A DNA stretch of 64,000 nucleotides from Porites lobata. Taxonomy: Eukaryota > Cnidaria > Anthozoa > Scleractinia > Poritidae. Positions 23,506 through 34,235 of this stretch are shown here, piece after piece. Both the position numbers and the translations under genes were made by a program. Every line of letters begins with the position of its first letter. Within the stretch, counting starts at the first letter, position 1. Location: assembly GCA_942486035.1 (NCBI GenBank), contig CALNXK010000043.1:2715001-2779000 (forward strand). The letters are read 5' to 3'. The notes below the pieces were generated by a model. It was not told the origin of the DNA. It saw nothing but the letters and a program-made list of their open reading frames with translations, and made no database searches.

Positions 23506-26500
23506 ATGATGACGAAATGGGGGCTGCTATTCATGATAGTTTTGGGCCAAACGGTGAGTACTGAAACCTTCACATCTTCCATTTGGGGGGCAGGAAAGAC
23601 ACACTGGTACAGATTACTTCCTACTAACCTTTAGCTCTTTTTCTTTAATGGTAAAAAACTGTAGCTTTAAGCCTCTGATATATATTTGCTGACGCATCAA
23701 AACGTGTTGTAAACGTTTTGCAGAGACCTTCTACTCCCCGACGTCCTTTCTGAGCTTTTCTGGGGTCTCCCTAAACATTAGCAGATTGTAAGACTTATGT
23801 TGTTTGATAACGATTTACTCTGATAAGCGATACGTTGAACGTACCCAAGATTGTTGCGCACATGTGATTACAGGGACATATTTGTATATATCACACAACT
23901 CTCAGTTACCAGGTCTGCTTCGTTACACAATAATCATTTCGGTTAAGTTTTCTTTAAACTTAACATGTCATATCTAACGCAGCTGCAACTACTTACTGCC
24001 CATCATGCTTTTATATGCAAATTACTAGCGCGGCATAAATGAAATATAAAAATATATGTACTGTAGTTTGTTGTGTAGAAAGTGTTTACAATAGATAGTC
24101 GAATGAAGATAAGATATTTATATTACCACTGCCTCTATGGCTATTTCATATCTTTTCTGGTTATGAAAGTCGTATTGAAGCGACTTCTGGTAAATTCGTA
24201 AAACTGGATAGGAAAACGTAGGCGGTCTATATGAACAGTGTTGTGACGGAAGTTATATCTTTAGCAATGACTTAATGAAGAATTTAAAATATGCTAGACA
24301 GGAAGTGGTGCAATAGTGCTCGTGGGATGATTGCATCAGTGATTGGTACGGGCTCTTACACATCAATTTTGGTCTGTAGTCCTTTCTATTCTAACTCTAC
24401 TACCACCGCGGTATATATTGGCATATGCGTGCTCGCGCTCGACGATCTCTAAAAAAGATCAGAAAACTCGTACTCTTCCTTCCAGTTACTCTTTCTCCAT
24501 TCTTTCTGTTGTCTTCTCTATTGCGCCCATTTTTTCTATTCTATTCTATCTTCCCGATTCCAGTTTACTTTTCTTTCTCGCAACACTTGAGCATGTCCTT
24601 CTTTCCTATTCTTCCCGATTTCAGTTTTTCGTTTTTACAATCCATCAGAGATGGAGCTCAACAAGAGGGGAGATTAGGGGACTGTCAACACCGCAGAAAA
24701 AAAATAAGAAACATCGCATCACCCCAAAAACAGTTGACGAAACACCGACAACATTAATCTAACCCATTTTAAATAAACTCCATATAGTTGGGGAAGGAGG
24801 ATCTCGGAGCTGGTTTTGATTTAGTAGAGACTTAGACTGACCTCAAGATTCTGAGAGCTCTATTTCATGTTATGCAGATAAAAATAATGCATGGTGGCGT
24901 GTTACGAACTTTCCAACGAGTAGTTTCGGATCCGGATTTTTCCCTCTTCATAAAAGAGGGACACAGCCGGATATACACTCTATTGTATGCTCAATTGCCT
25001 CGATGTTGCAGCCATCAGGAGCCAACGTACTCTCTCCTATCCGCCCTACGGAGCAAGGAGAGAACCCTGGGAACGAGGTTACCTTCATGCCTGCAGCAAG
25101 GCTGGGGAAACAATGTCGTCTACAACAAACTCTCCCACGTCTTAACTCATTCACATTTTCCGTCAAACTATCCCGTTGTAAAGCTAGTCTTTGCACCCAC
25201 TGTTTCAGATATTTTTCATCATTTCACTTTTTTACTCACAGGTATGTTTATTTGGGGAACCATTTCCGTGCAAGGCAGGACAGATCCACTGGAAACCGAA
25301 CACTACATCAGGAGACCAGTACAAATGTCTGGAGTGCCCTTATTGCTTTAAGGGACAAGAGCCTTCTGTCCCGTGCGGCAGTTCTGTTCCATACAAAACT
25401 CCAGTTGACTGTGTAGAATGCCAAAGTGGTAAAACGTACTCAGACGCAGACGGCAAAGAACAGTGTAAAGCGTGTAGGATGTGTTCCGGGAAAGCCATAA
25501 AAAAGAACTGTACTGTTTCATCAAACACTGAATGTGATGATAAATGCTTGCCCGGATATTATGAGGAGCCATTTATCTTCGGATGCCATCCTTGCACAGA
25601 CTGCTGTAACGATGAGAAAGATGAAATCGCAAAGGAATGTGCAAATTCGGAGAAGAAATGCAAAGTTCGCTCAACGCCTTGCAGCAGGGAATCAAAGCGG
25701 TCTAACAGTTCTGAAACAGTTCGACTAAAAGTATCTACAACCTCACCAACAACCTACAAGAAGCCGATAACGAGTGACCCAACTTGGTTAGAATCCAAAC
25801 CTGAGAAACATACCTCTAACGTCTTACCAACCTTGTCAGGCAACAACCTCGTGGTAAATTTCCAAACCAAAGCGGCAAGGTCCCTTGACCAGAACACTAA
25901 TGGCAATGACAATAACGTACTGATAATTGCTTGCACAGTGTTGGCAGCATTCGCCACGCTAGGAACAATTGTTCTCATTTCATTTAAGTTATGTCGGCGA
26001 ATAAACGCGGATACCGTCCTGGCTCGCTGCAACAGAAATTCGAATGATGACAGTGCAGTGGACGACATTGAACTCTGCAGACCACTTACATCAGCATCAC
26101 AAGAGGAGCTTAACGAAGGTAAATGTTCAACCAGCATACTAAATAACTTATCAGATGTCAGTAAGGGCTTGAAATATACCGTAAAATTCCGAAAATAAGC
26201 CCAGGGGCTTATATTTTTCAAAGGCCCTTTTTGAGGGGCTTATGTACGGACGGAAATTTACGTTTCAAAATCGATTAGGCTAGCTTGTAGTGGGAAGGAA
26301 ATTTACCATTTTTGCTGTGTTTTACTTTGTATTCGAGGGCAAATTCCAAGTACAAGCCCCCCAGGGGGCTTATATTCGGAGGGGCGATTTAACGGAGGGT
26401 TTTTTGCGTTACGATTTTCGGGGGCTTATATTTGGAGGGGCTTATATATGGAGGGGTTTATTTTCGGAATTTTACGGTAATACCATTCTGACTTGAGCAC

Positions 26501-27339
26501 GAGATTAATCGTCAATCGCTTTCGCGGAAATCAAAATGGCGTGAGGATGCATGATTCAACTTGTAAAAGACGTTAAAAGGCTATCGTTATGGTTATCGCA
26601 ATAAATAACACGGGGGATCTGTGCTGAGAAATACATCATTTAAAATCATGAGTGACATCACAATAGGGAGGGGGTACCCAACATGAAAACAAGAGAGATG
26701 ATCGCTGTCCCGTTCAGGTACTGTCTTTTATAGTGCCTGGTTGAGTTCCTAAAATGGACATTAGCGTGCGAGCAAGCTCTCCACTAATGGCAAGCAAAGC
26801 AAGCCGCAAGGGAACGTGCGTACTGCCCTTGCGTTACTTCTCGCGACTACCCTAAATGATGAGCTTGCTCGCAGGCTAAATGGAAATTCAAAAATAAACA
26901 AGTCACTGCATCTCAAAGGTAATGGGTTTTGTGCACAGATAATATAGGGGAATTTATGGGAAACCCGCTAATCTAGTTATTTTGTAATTTCTTTATTGTT
27001 GTAGATGACATGACTCTTACCGAGTTGGAGAGTAATAACCATGGCGTATTTGACGAGATGTGCTTGATGCTTGATAATGGAAGACAATCGGTTAGTAGGG
27101 ACTACGAACGGTTAGCTGCATGTTACAAGGGAATTCCACTGGAAGTACGCAATGCTTTACAATCTGAGCATCTTAGCAACAGAAGTCCTTCAAAAATGTT
27201 GATGAATCATCTGAAGACAAAATATCCTAATCTTCCGTTGCGCCATTTTGTTTGGACACTGAAAGAGATTGGACGAAACGATCTTGTTGAAAAGTTAAAG
27301 CCTTATGTTAAGAAAAATGTTAACAGCCCTCCCGCTTAG
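23506..27339 (+). CDS. TNF-receptor-superfamily protein with death domain, EDAR-like (gene 4, 419 aa, 3 exons)
   Basis: Exons are 23506-23553, 25242-26118 and 27005-27339. Junctions are GT-AG with phases 0 and 1, and the sum is 1,260 nt. Exon 1 encodes a clean signal peptide (MMTKWGLLFMIVLGQT) behind a GCCGCC context. Exon 2 carries cysteine-rich repeats at about 25-165 (CLECPYCFKGQEPSVPCG, GKEQCKACRMC, CTDCCNDEKD). A Ser/Thr stalk with KAARSL just before the membrane follows, then a transmembrane helix at about 242-265 and a short tail. The tail contains ASQE, which fits a minimal TRAF2-type motif but could be chance. Exon 3 is the death domain (RDYERLAACYKG, YPNLPLRHFV). The closest relative in the window is gene 3, with the same GKEQC and KAxRSL landmarks. 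A candidate poly(A) signal ATTAAA is at 27869-27874. Confidence 0.87.
23554..25241 (+). other. First intron of gene 4
   Basis: A 1.7-kb intron separates the signal-peptide exon from the ectodomain exon. It contains pyrimidine-rich, locally repetitive sequence at 24470-24650 (for example two copies of TCTTCCCGATTxCAGTTT). No independent gene is supported. Confidence 0.6.
26179..26477. mobile_element. mariner-type MITE (299 bp) in the last intron of gene 4
   Basis: The ends CCGTAAAATTCCGAAAATAA and complement form terminal inverted repeats of about 24 bp, flanked on both sides by TA (26177-26178 and 26478-26479). TA duplication indicates Tc1/mariner ancestry. The interior repeats a GGGGCTTATATT motif several times. 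The element starts about 60 bp after the splice donor. Confidence 0.75.
26755..26880. repeat. Imperfect foldback repeat in the last intron of gene 4
   Basis: GCGAGCAAGCTC near 26768 is answered by GAGCTTGCTCGC near 26862, with further partial complementarity between. It is a short interspersed foldback element. Confidence 0.5.
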
Positions 27340-29035
27340 CAAATTGAGTCTTGAAGCTTTTCGAGCGAGATATTAGAGAAGTAGAGAAAACCTTCAGTCG
27401 GAGGACGAATTTCCCCCATCATTGTTTTCACACACTCTTGTCTCTAATATAAGGAATTCGCCCAATCAGAAATGAAACGCTTCAAAATCCTAAAGTTAGG
27501 GATTCTTCGGTGAGGTCTGTTAACATCCTGACTTTATACATATAAACACCCACAAAGGATGAACTTGAAGTTTGAAGTTTGTTTTGTACTGTTAAATAGG
27601 TTTAAATAGTTCTGGACAAAAAGGTGCTGAATTGAGGCATTTACCTCGCGTACAAACTGGGCAATCAAATTATTTGGTGTTTTTTGGCGGCTTGGTAAAC
27701 TCAACCAGCACGCGATCCTGTGAAAAATTATCAACATTATTTTTTATACGGCCCTCGAAAACAACACTACGAGTGGATAGGAACTGAATGCTGTTTAAAA
27801 AGTAGCGGGAAAATCTGTTTGGTCCTCTCTGCTGTTGTGTAAACTTGAAGAGTGTATCTTTGATTGCACATTAAAACTGCGGACATTTTGTGATATAGAA
27901 AGCTCTAAAGGCAAAATATGAACCCCTATACATCCTCATTGCCATAGCAACACTTAACAGGAGCTCTGTCAAGGGATATTTAGTTACTACATTTTTAATG
28001 TAAAATTACCAGGTTGAAAATGAAGGAAACCTCCAATTATTTAATAGTTTGAATTTAGCACAAAAGAACAACTCATATGCAGCAAAAGCAGCAGATTTAT
28101 ATGGATTGCAAATGTCAAACTTGATAAACAATGAGTGAGGTGCAGAAAACATGACAGAGCCCTATAAATGCACATCACACGTGAAAATTATCAGAACAAA
28201 CTCAGTTAGTTATATTTCCGAGATGACGATGGGATGTCAATTGAGATCTTGGATGCTGTGAGGAGAAGGTAAAAAGAACAAGAAGTTACCTTTTGTTGTG
28301 CACATTTAAGTCCATTGTACCTTGTTCCCTAGGAAAATTATTTAAGTTGTTTCTAATGTAATTATAAGTTGTGAAAATTGGGTTGTTGTGTTGCAGTAAA
28401 TATACAGAAAGATTATTTAAAAGAGCTTCTGTTAAAGTAAATTACTTAAATTAAAATGATTAAAATTTTATAAGAGAGTGCATTTAAGAACAGTTGTACC
28501 TCATTTTACCATAATGATACCTTGCTAATTTGTTGATAATAATTTTTGTCACAAAATAGAAAAATTGTCTTAACTATGTACATGTACTTTGTAATGCAGT
28601 GGGAATAATTAAGCTTACTTAATTTGCTGAGAATTTGAAATGGGAAATCAATAAATCAAGGGGCATTTTAAAATAAAAATAGCATGATTTTATTGGCTGA
28701 TAAAATACCGAAAAGAAATGGATACATTGTTAGTAATAACGCTGTATGCTTTTGATGTAAAGTAAAGTAGTGTGCTAAGGTTTCTGTGTATACAAGCTGT
28801 AAATAATATTGCTAGAGTAGATTAAAGATGAAAACTTTTGTTAAAATATTTGTCTCATATATGCTAAAATCTGAATTATTCAGGGGTCTCACAGATACTG
28901 CGCAAACAATCCCTGTCTCCCACATGGGTAATCACATCTTCTACATTGTAGACCCAAATTTTGAGCTTTCTGTGCTTACATTTGGGATTAGGCCCATTTT
29001 CCCTCAATGCAAACTTCACAAATGTTTTCAAGCAT
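27340..29035. other. 3' UTR of gene 4, then AT-rich intergenic sequence
   Basis: A candidate poly(A) signal ATTAAA is at 27869-27874. The rest is AT-rich with no coding support. Confidence 0.45.
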
Positions 29036-29210
29036 TCTCTATTTTCCAATTCCCCATAATACACTCTGTTTGCCCCCCAAATTTTGCATAAACCATTGTT
29101 TTTAAATGCTCCTGGGAGTATTGCATTTTCCCAAGAGCATTTTAAGACAATAAGTTATGCAAAATTTGGGGGGCAGACAGAGTGTATTATGGGGAATTGG
29201 AAAATAGTCA
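29036..29210. repeat. Long hairpin (about 175 nt)
   Basis: Arms 29036-29092 and 29155-29210 are almost perfect complements. The intervening sequence contains a second stem (AAATGCTCCTGGGA with TCCCAAGAGCATTT), so nearly the whole block folds into one rod. It is likely a foldback MITE. Confidence 0.7.
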
Positions 29211-30815
29211 ATAGTTTTGCTTCTGTGGCATTGTTGCAAATATTTCATCGATGACAAAACCCAAGGCAGGTACTCCCTTGTATAAGCTATATAGGTATTT
29301 GCTGCTCCAAAGGGTAGGGTTCTTGCCATGTTTTCAGTTTGAAATGAGTTTAAAGAAATCATTTTGTTGATTATCTAAACTAAGTAATCGTGACATTTTC
29401 AGAAAGCGAATAAGGATTTAAGAGGCCAGGTCTGAAAACAAGTTGGAAAGAGACATCTTATGGTCTGAAATAGAGTCAGGATTTAAAGAACCAGCAGCAC
29501 ACCCCTACCAAGTAAGAATTCGCAGGAGTATCCCCATGGGACAAGACTATTTTGTCATGAAAACAATTTTTTCATCTTTGACAAGGAGCCCAAGATGTCA
29601 GAATATGAGTCCTGAATTACAATCATGCTATATTTTGGGAATTGGTTTGATTTGTGTTTATGGTGAGGTGGGAGTTGTGATTTATGTTGGGGTTTATACT
29701 AGGTTACTACCAAAGACTAAAGAGACAGTCTTCAGATCTCCATAGGTTGGTGTTGCCGTTGTTTTCACTTGCAACATAAGGGGAATAAAGACCTTAACAT
29801 AGCTTAACATTCAGAGAATTAAAGACCAGCAATAAACTGCAGCCTAGTTTACTGTCGAACAAGGCAGTGTGGAGAGCAAAAGCGAGCAATTAGAGGTGGT
29901 TTATACAATGCACAAAGAGCTGAACAACTACGTCATCATCATTATCTTACCATCATTTCCGAGTCGTGTTTTGAATGTCCGTATTCCTCTGTTCACATAT
30001 TCATTCCGATCCTCTCCCTGAGGTGTTCGGTTTATACCTCATTCAGTAAACATGGTAAAGAGATTCCAATTCAAAAACAACGGTTCCCGCCATGTTCGCT
30101 ATGTTGAGCTATGTTACTTAGTCCCAGTCCTACTCTGCTCTCCTTAATGAAGCATACATGAGGTAAAAACAATAAAACGGTCAAGGAGTACTGGAAACAA
30201 GTTTGAAAAATATAAAAGATGGCGGCCGAAACGCAGAGAAATTTCTTTCAAAGACGTTTTCTGGAAATTTTCTTTGCGCTGGCTACCCCTCACGGGTTCA
30301 GGTCAAATTTAAAGGAAAACAAAAAACCCAGTTCGTATCAAAATTATTGGTTTAAAAGACTGTGGTGGTTTTAAAGGCAGACAAGAGATGTCACGATATC
30401 AGGTGGTACCGTTCGCGATTTCTGCAAACTGTGGTTGTAATCTTTCCGCGAATGTCTACGCAGGTGAAAATCCATACAAAAATGGCGATTTTTGGTTGGT
30501 TTTTAGCGCGAAAGGTAATCGAAGGTAAGATCTTGAATTTGATGTTCCTTGATAATTATAAATATTCCGGTGGTACCCAATGAGATTTGGTTATGAGTAA
30601 CTCACAATCAGAGACAAAAAACTTTGAAAGTCGCTTCAGTCTTATTATTTCGCCATATTTTAAAGACCAAATCGTGGCTCGAATGCGGCTCTAGCCTGTT
30701 AAATTCCCGGATACGACCGGGATTCTACGCGATGTGAACTCTTGTCTTATGCAAACGCTTTCTTTTGTTCTAATAAATTCGCATAGATACTGGCCACGTG
30801 AGTGAAAACACTCTA
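29211..30815. other. Intergenic, no supported gene
   Basis: Near 29270-29500 the sequence resembles the repeat seen at 21.8-22.5 kb. An AAGATGGCGGCC motif at about 30219-30230 opens a 49-codon frame, but the motif is equally a YY1-type promoter element. No gene is called. Confidence 0.4.
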
Positions 30816-30966
30816 TACATGTGTATGTTGTGGTTCAATTTTATCCTTGGTTTAAATTTTATTTTCTTTTGTTTCAAACTCATTATCATACATTACCATA
30901 CCCAAAAACAAAGGAAAATAAAATTTAAACCAAGGATAAAATTGAACCACAACATGTATAAAGTCT
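30816..30966. repeat. Foldback MITE
   Basis: Arms of about 55 bp (TGTGGTTCAATTTTATCCTT and onward, and the complement) enclose CATTACCATACCC. Related sequence occurs at 41432-41516 and, as another hairpin, at 41846-41957, so this is a local repeat family. Confidence 0.7.
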
Positions 30967-31803
30967 TTAAGATACAAGTATTGCAATCAGCATATTTCAG
31001 ATTTTCTGATTTTCTTACTTTTTCCAGTAAGCCTAACGTTTCCAATTTCGCGTCTCGGCTTTGCGTGCGGCTCCGGCGTGACTTCTCACGACCACCCCCC
31101 TCACCCTGAAAAGACTGAGCTACAGTCTGCACTGGGATGCTTAACGTGTATTTTACACTGGCGTTAAGAACAATGACCTGGTGTTAACAGGGGTTTAATT
31201 TGCATACAGGTGAGATGAAATGGAGGAGTAACCCTATAAGGGGAAACCGAATCGGTATCAACTACCTCTTCAACTATGTCTATTGATGAATCATCGATGG
31301 ACATAGTCGATGATCATTGATGATCATTAATAATGTAGTTTGGAATGAGATTGACAACACCGAGCTGTTATTAACAGGGTTGATGTTTGTTCCCTTCGGT
31401 CTTATTAAGCCAACCAGATGGAATTTTTATTCACAAATTTTTATTAAATAAAAGCAATTAAATTCCACAATATCCAACATAAATACCATTAGGAAAGCAT
31501 AATTTATCAATACTCAATTTTTCCCTTTTGATCCATCCTTATTATAAATATTGTACATGATAACCATCCTGGAATATTATATGAAAACCTCATTGATCTT
31601 TTCAATTCTTCATATTCTGCAATGTGATAGCACATATAGCTATTTAGGGTGATCACAGTGATCAGTGTTCATCTCAGTATATGATCACATCTGCCACCTC
31701 TATAAGACGGACACCCCCTGAAGCCAACGCCCAGTTTCTCCATTCTACTAGTCTGTTATTTTTTGGCCCTCTATAGACCTCTTTCATAATGGCGGCCATG
31801 AAT
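30967..31803. other. Intergenic, no gene
   Basis: The stretch contains a short self-complementary stretch near 31275-31330 (repeats of GATGATCATTGATGATCATT type). Nothing else is recognised. Confidence 0.4.
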
Positions 31804-31924
31804 ATATTCTTTTATATGTATGATAATTAGCCTTCTGACCTTGTTAGCATGTGCAAAATACAAAAGAACTCTTACTTCCAAATGAGATCAGAAAGGCTAA
31901 TTATCATACATATAAAAGAATATA
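31804..31924. repeat. Foldback MITE (about 121 bp)
   Basis: ATATTCTTTTATATGTATGA at the left end is repeated as its complement at the right end. Arms are about 36 bp with one small interruption. Confidence 0.7.
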
Positions 31925-33054
31925 AAGCAGACACCTATCTGTGACCAACACTTAATGTTGTTCCCAGTGGTATCCGTCTAAGAGAAAGTGGACTGTCTAG
32001 TACAATTGCAGTGCCACCTTCTGGGCTTTTACTGACTTAGTTTGGAAGCCTGGTCCTTGGGGGCGGTTTCTCGAAACTCCCGACAATTAAGCAGCCCAAA
32101 AAGTTGTTGATGTTTGTGTTCGTGATAAAGATTTCGATAGTTTCTTGGACAACCTCATAAATGAATGAATGAATGAAGCGTTATTAAATCTCTGGTTTGA
32201 TGAGGTTGGTTAGACCTCTAGCAAAAAATATGCTAATAAGCCGAGGAAAAAAAAACAAAACAAATAAATAAAATAATAGAGAAAGAAAGGGAAATCCAAA
32301 ACCTTATTTACAGTATGAAGCCTAAAATTACGTGACATAGCTATTTACAATAAAAAGCCCAATTACTTAATAGAAATGACAAAGCTATCAGTAAACAAAA
32401 CAAAATGGACTAGTCTACTATCTAGAACCCGCGCTCTTATCCTTTTAGATTTTGATTTGAATATACTCACTTCGACAACCGGGATTTGTATTAAGGAACC
32501 AATACGCCATTTCCATGTTACCCTTAGCCTCTATTTCAAAGAGAGGCTAAGTGAGAAGCTATTGATATAGAAAATTTTTTTCATAAAAAAAGTTTTGCAC
32601 TTAGTGTCCTTTTGAAAGTGAGAGTTTTTGGAACTCGGAAACGGTCTATTGAATAAACTAGGGTATCTAAAAGATAGTAATGCTGCGGCACATTCTGTTG
32701 ATACTGGCATTAGCTAGGCAGTGAGACTTAATCGAAAATGATATTGAATGTCCTATTTACATGTTGGAAAGTACTAGAATAATTACTATCAGTCTATAGA
32801 AAGAAATCGTGGGAACGTTGTTTAGAAAATGATCAAGTGGTTATAACTCTGGTTTTCCCACAGTAAATTGTGGGAAATAATAGAAATTCAGATTGTTTAT
32901 CCATATATTTAATATACGGTGCACGATATTTTCTCTGGAAACACAATACTTTTGTTGCTGTTTGTTCCACTTTATTAAGTAACAGTTATTTAGCTATATA
33001 TTTATAGAAAACAACGAAACAAAAAACGGAAAAAAAAAGAAAGAAGGAAAATAG
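31925..33054. other. Intergenic, no gene
   Basis: AT-rich sequence with a short GAAT microsatellite near 32160. No coding potential is supported. Confidence 0.4.
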
Positions 33055-33125
33055 AATTCGGTAGGACTCGAACCCTGCACATTCGGCTCGACGCGACTAC
33101 ACCTAACCACTACACCACAGAGGCT
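33055..33125 (-). pseudogene. tRNA-like sequence (tRNA pseudogene or SINE head)
   Basis: On the minus strand an A-box (TGGTGTAGTGG) and B-box (GGTTCGAGTCC) stand at tRNA spacing. The acceptor ends do not pair and the anticodon stem is poor, so this is not a working tRNA. Confidence 0.5.
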
Positions 33126-34235
33126 GATTACGCAAATGTTGAGAAAAGTCTTGATTTATTCCTTTTCCATGAAACTTCCGCCGTCAAGATGATCGCCAGC
33201 CGCATTAACCGAGCTATTAACAGTGAAAAAACAATGTAAACGCATATTCCATGGCAATGAATGAATGAAAGAACATAATTATGCTTTTCAAAACGCCGAT
33301 ACACGTCCTCGTCTGCAAAGTAGGACACAAAACATATTTTTTGTTATCTCGATTTCCGCTGTTATTTTGAAGCGAATGGTCAAAATCACATCCATTCTCG
33401 GCTCATACAGTTTCTTAAGAATAGCACTGCATGACATTTTCTCACTTTCACATCACCTTCTAGCAAGCTGAAATTTGTATATCCCCATGTTGCGGAGTCG
33501 AAGAGCAAATGCTCATCTTCTCGTCAGGTTTAACACCTGGACGAGTCAAAGGCTCTTGAATTGAAATCCAATCCCCAAGTTAACCATCGTACTCATCTGA
33601 AAGACTCCTGCGTGTCTTAAAATCTGGTAAGACCTCTAACCGTTCTGTAGAAAATTTGCCACAAGGAAAACTCTAAGTCTGAGCAGCGAACGATGCACTC
33701 TCTCACCCACCGAACTTGGTGTTTTTATTTGAGTTGTTCGTGGCGCAATGCACTCTGGTTAAGTGCAATGCATTGTGGTTAAAAGTGTGGTTAAATACAA
33801 TGCATTGTGGTAAAAAGTGATGAATTCGAGAATTCGTCGTCCCTTATATATTTCCTTTAAATCCTGATTATGTTGCTGCTCGCTCCCTTCGGTCGCTCCG
33901 CAGCAACAACTGAGGAGAGAGACTTGTCCACTTTATTGGGTCCCGCTAGCCAAAGGTTATTCCCACCTATTACCAACGTTTAATTTCCTTTTGGGCAGGT
34001 TATTCCGAGCAATAAATCTCAACTTGATTTACAACCAGAATGCAGATTTTTTCCAATTGGAGGTTTGTAAAAAATGGTTCTTCATACAATCGACAATGCA
34101 GACAAAAACGAGCGATTTTATGCGCCCGTTTCCCAGCGATGTTTTTATAGGATAGGGCTTAATTAACGGTCTTTTAAACATTAAAATGCGCGAGGAAACC
34201 TGGTAACGAGGTTTGACTTTCATGTTACATTTGAT
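33126..34235. other. Downstream of the CARD gene; no gene
   Basis: TTTATT at 33932-33937 is a minus-strand AATAAA about 300 bp past the CARD gene stop. Two copies of CAATGCATTGTGGT lie near 33767 and 33801. A short palindrome (GTTGCTGC with GCAGCAAC) lies at about 33873-33908. Confidence 0.45.

Noticed and set aside
24343..25416. Long + strand frames in the first intron of gene 4
   Set aside because: They are pyrimidine-rich, repetitive and overlapping in several frames, without recognisable domains. The clean signal-peptide exon at 23506 already explains the gene start.
30222..30374. 49-codon frame starting with an AAGATGGCGGCC context
   Set aside because: The start motif equals a YY1-type promoter element. 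There is no signal peptide, domain or neighbouring exon to support translation.
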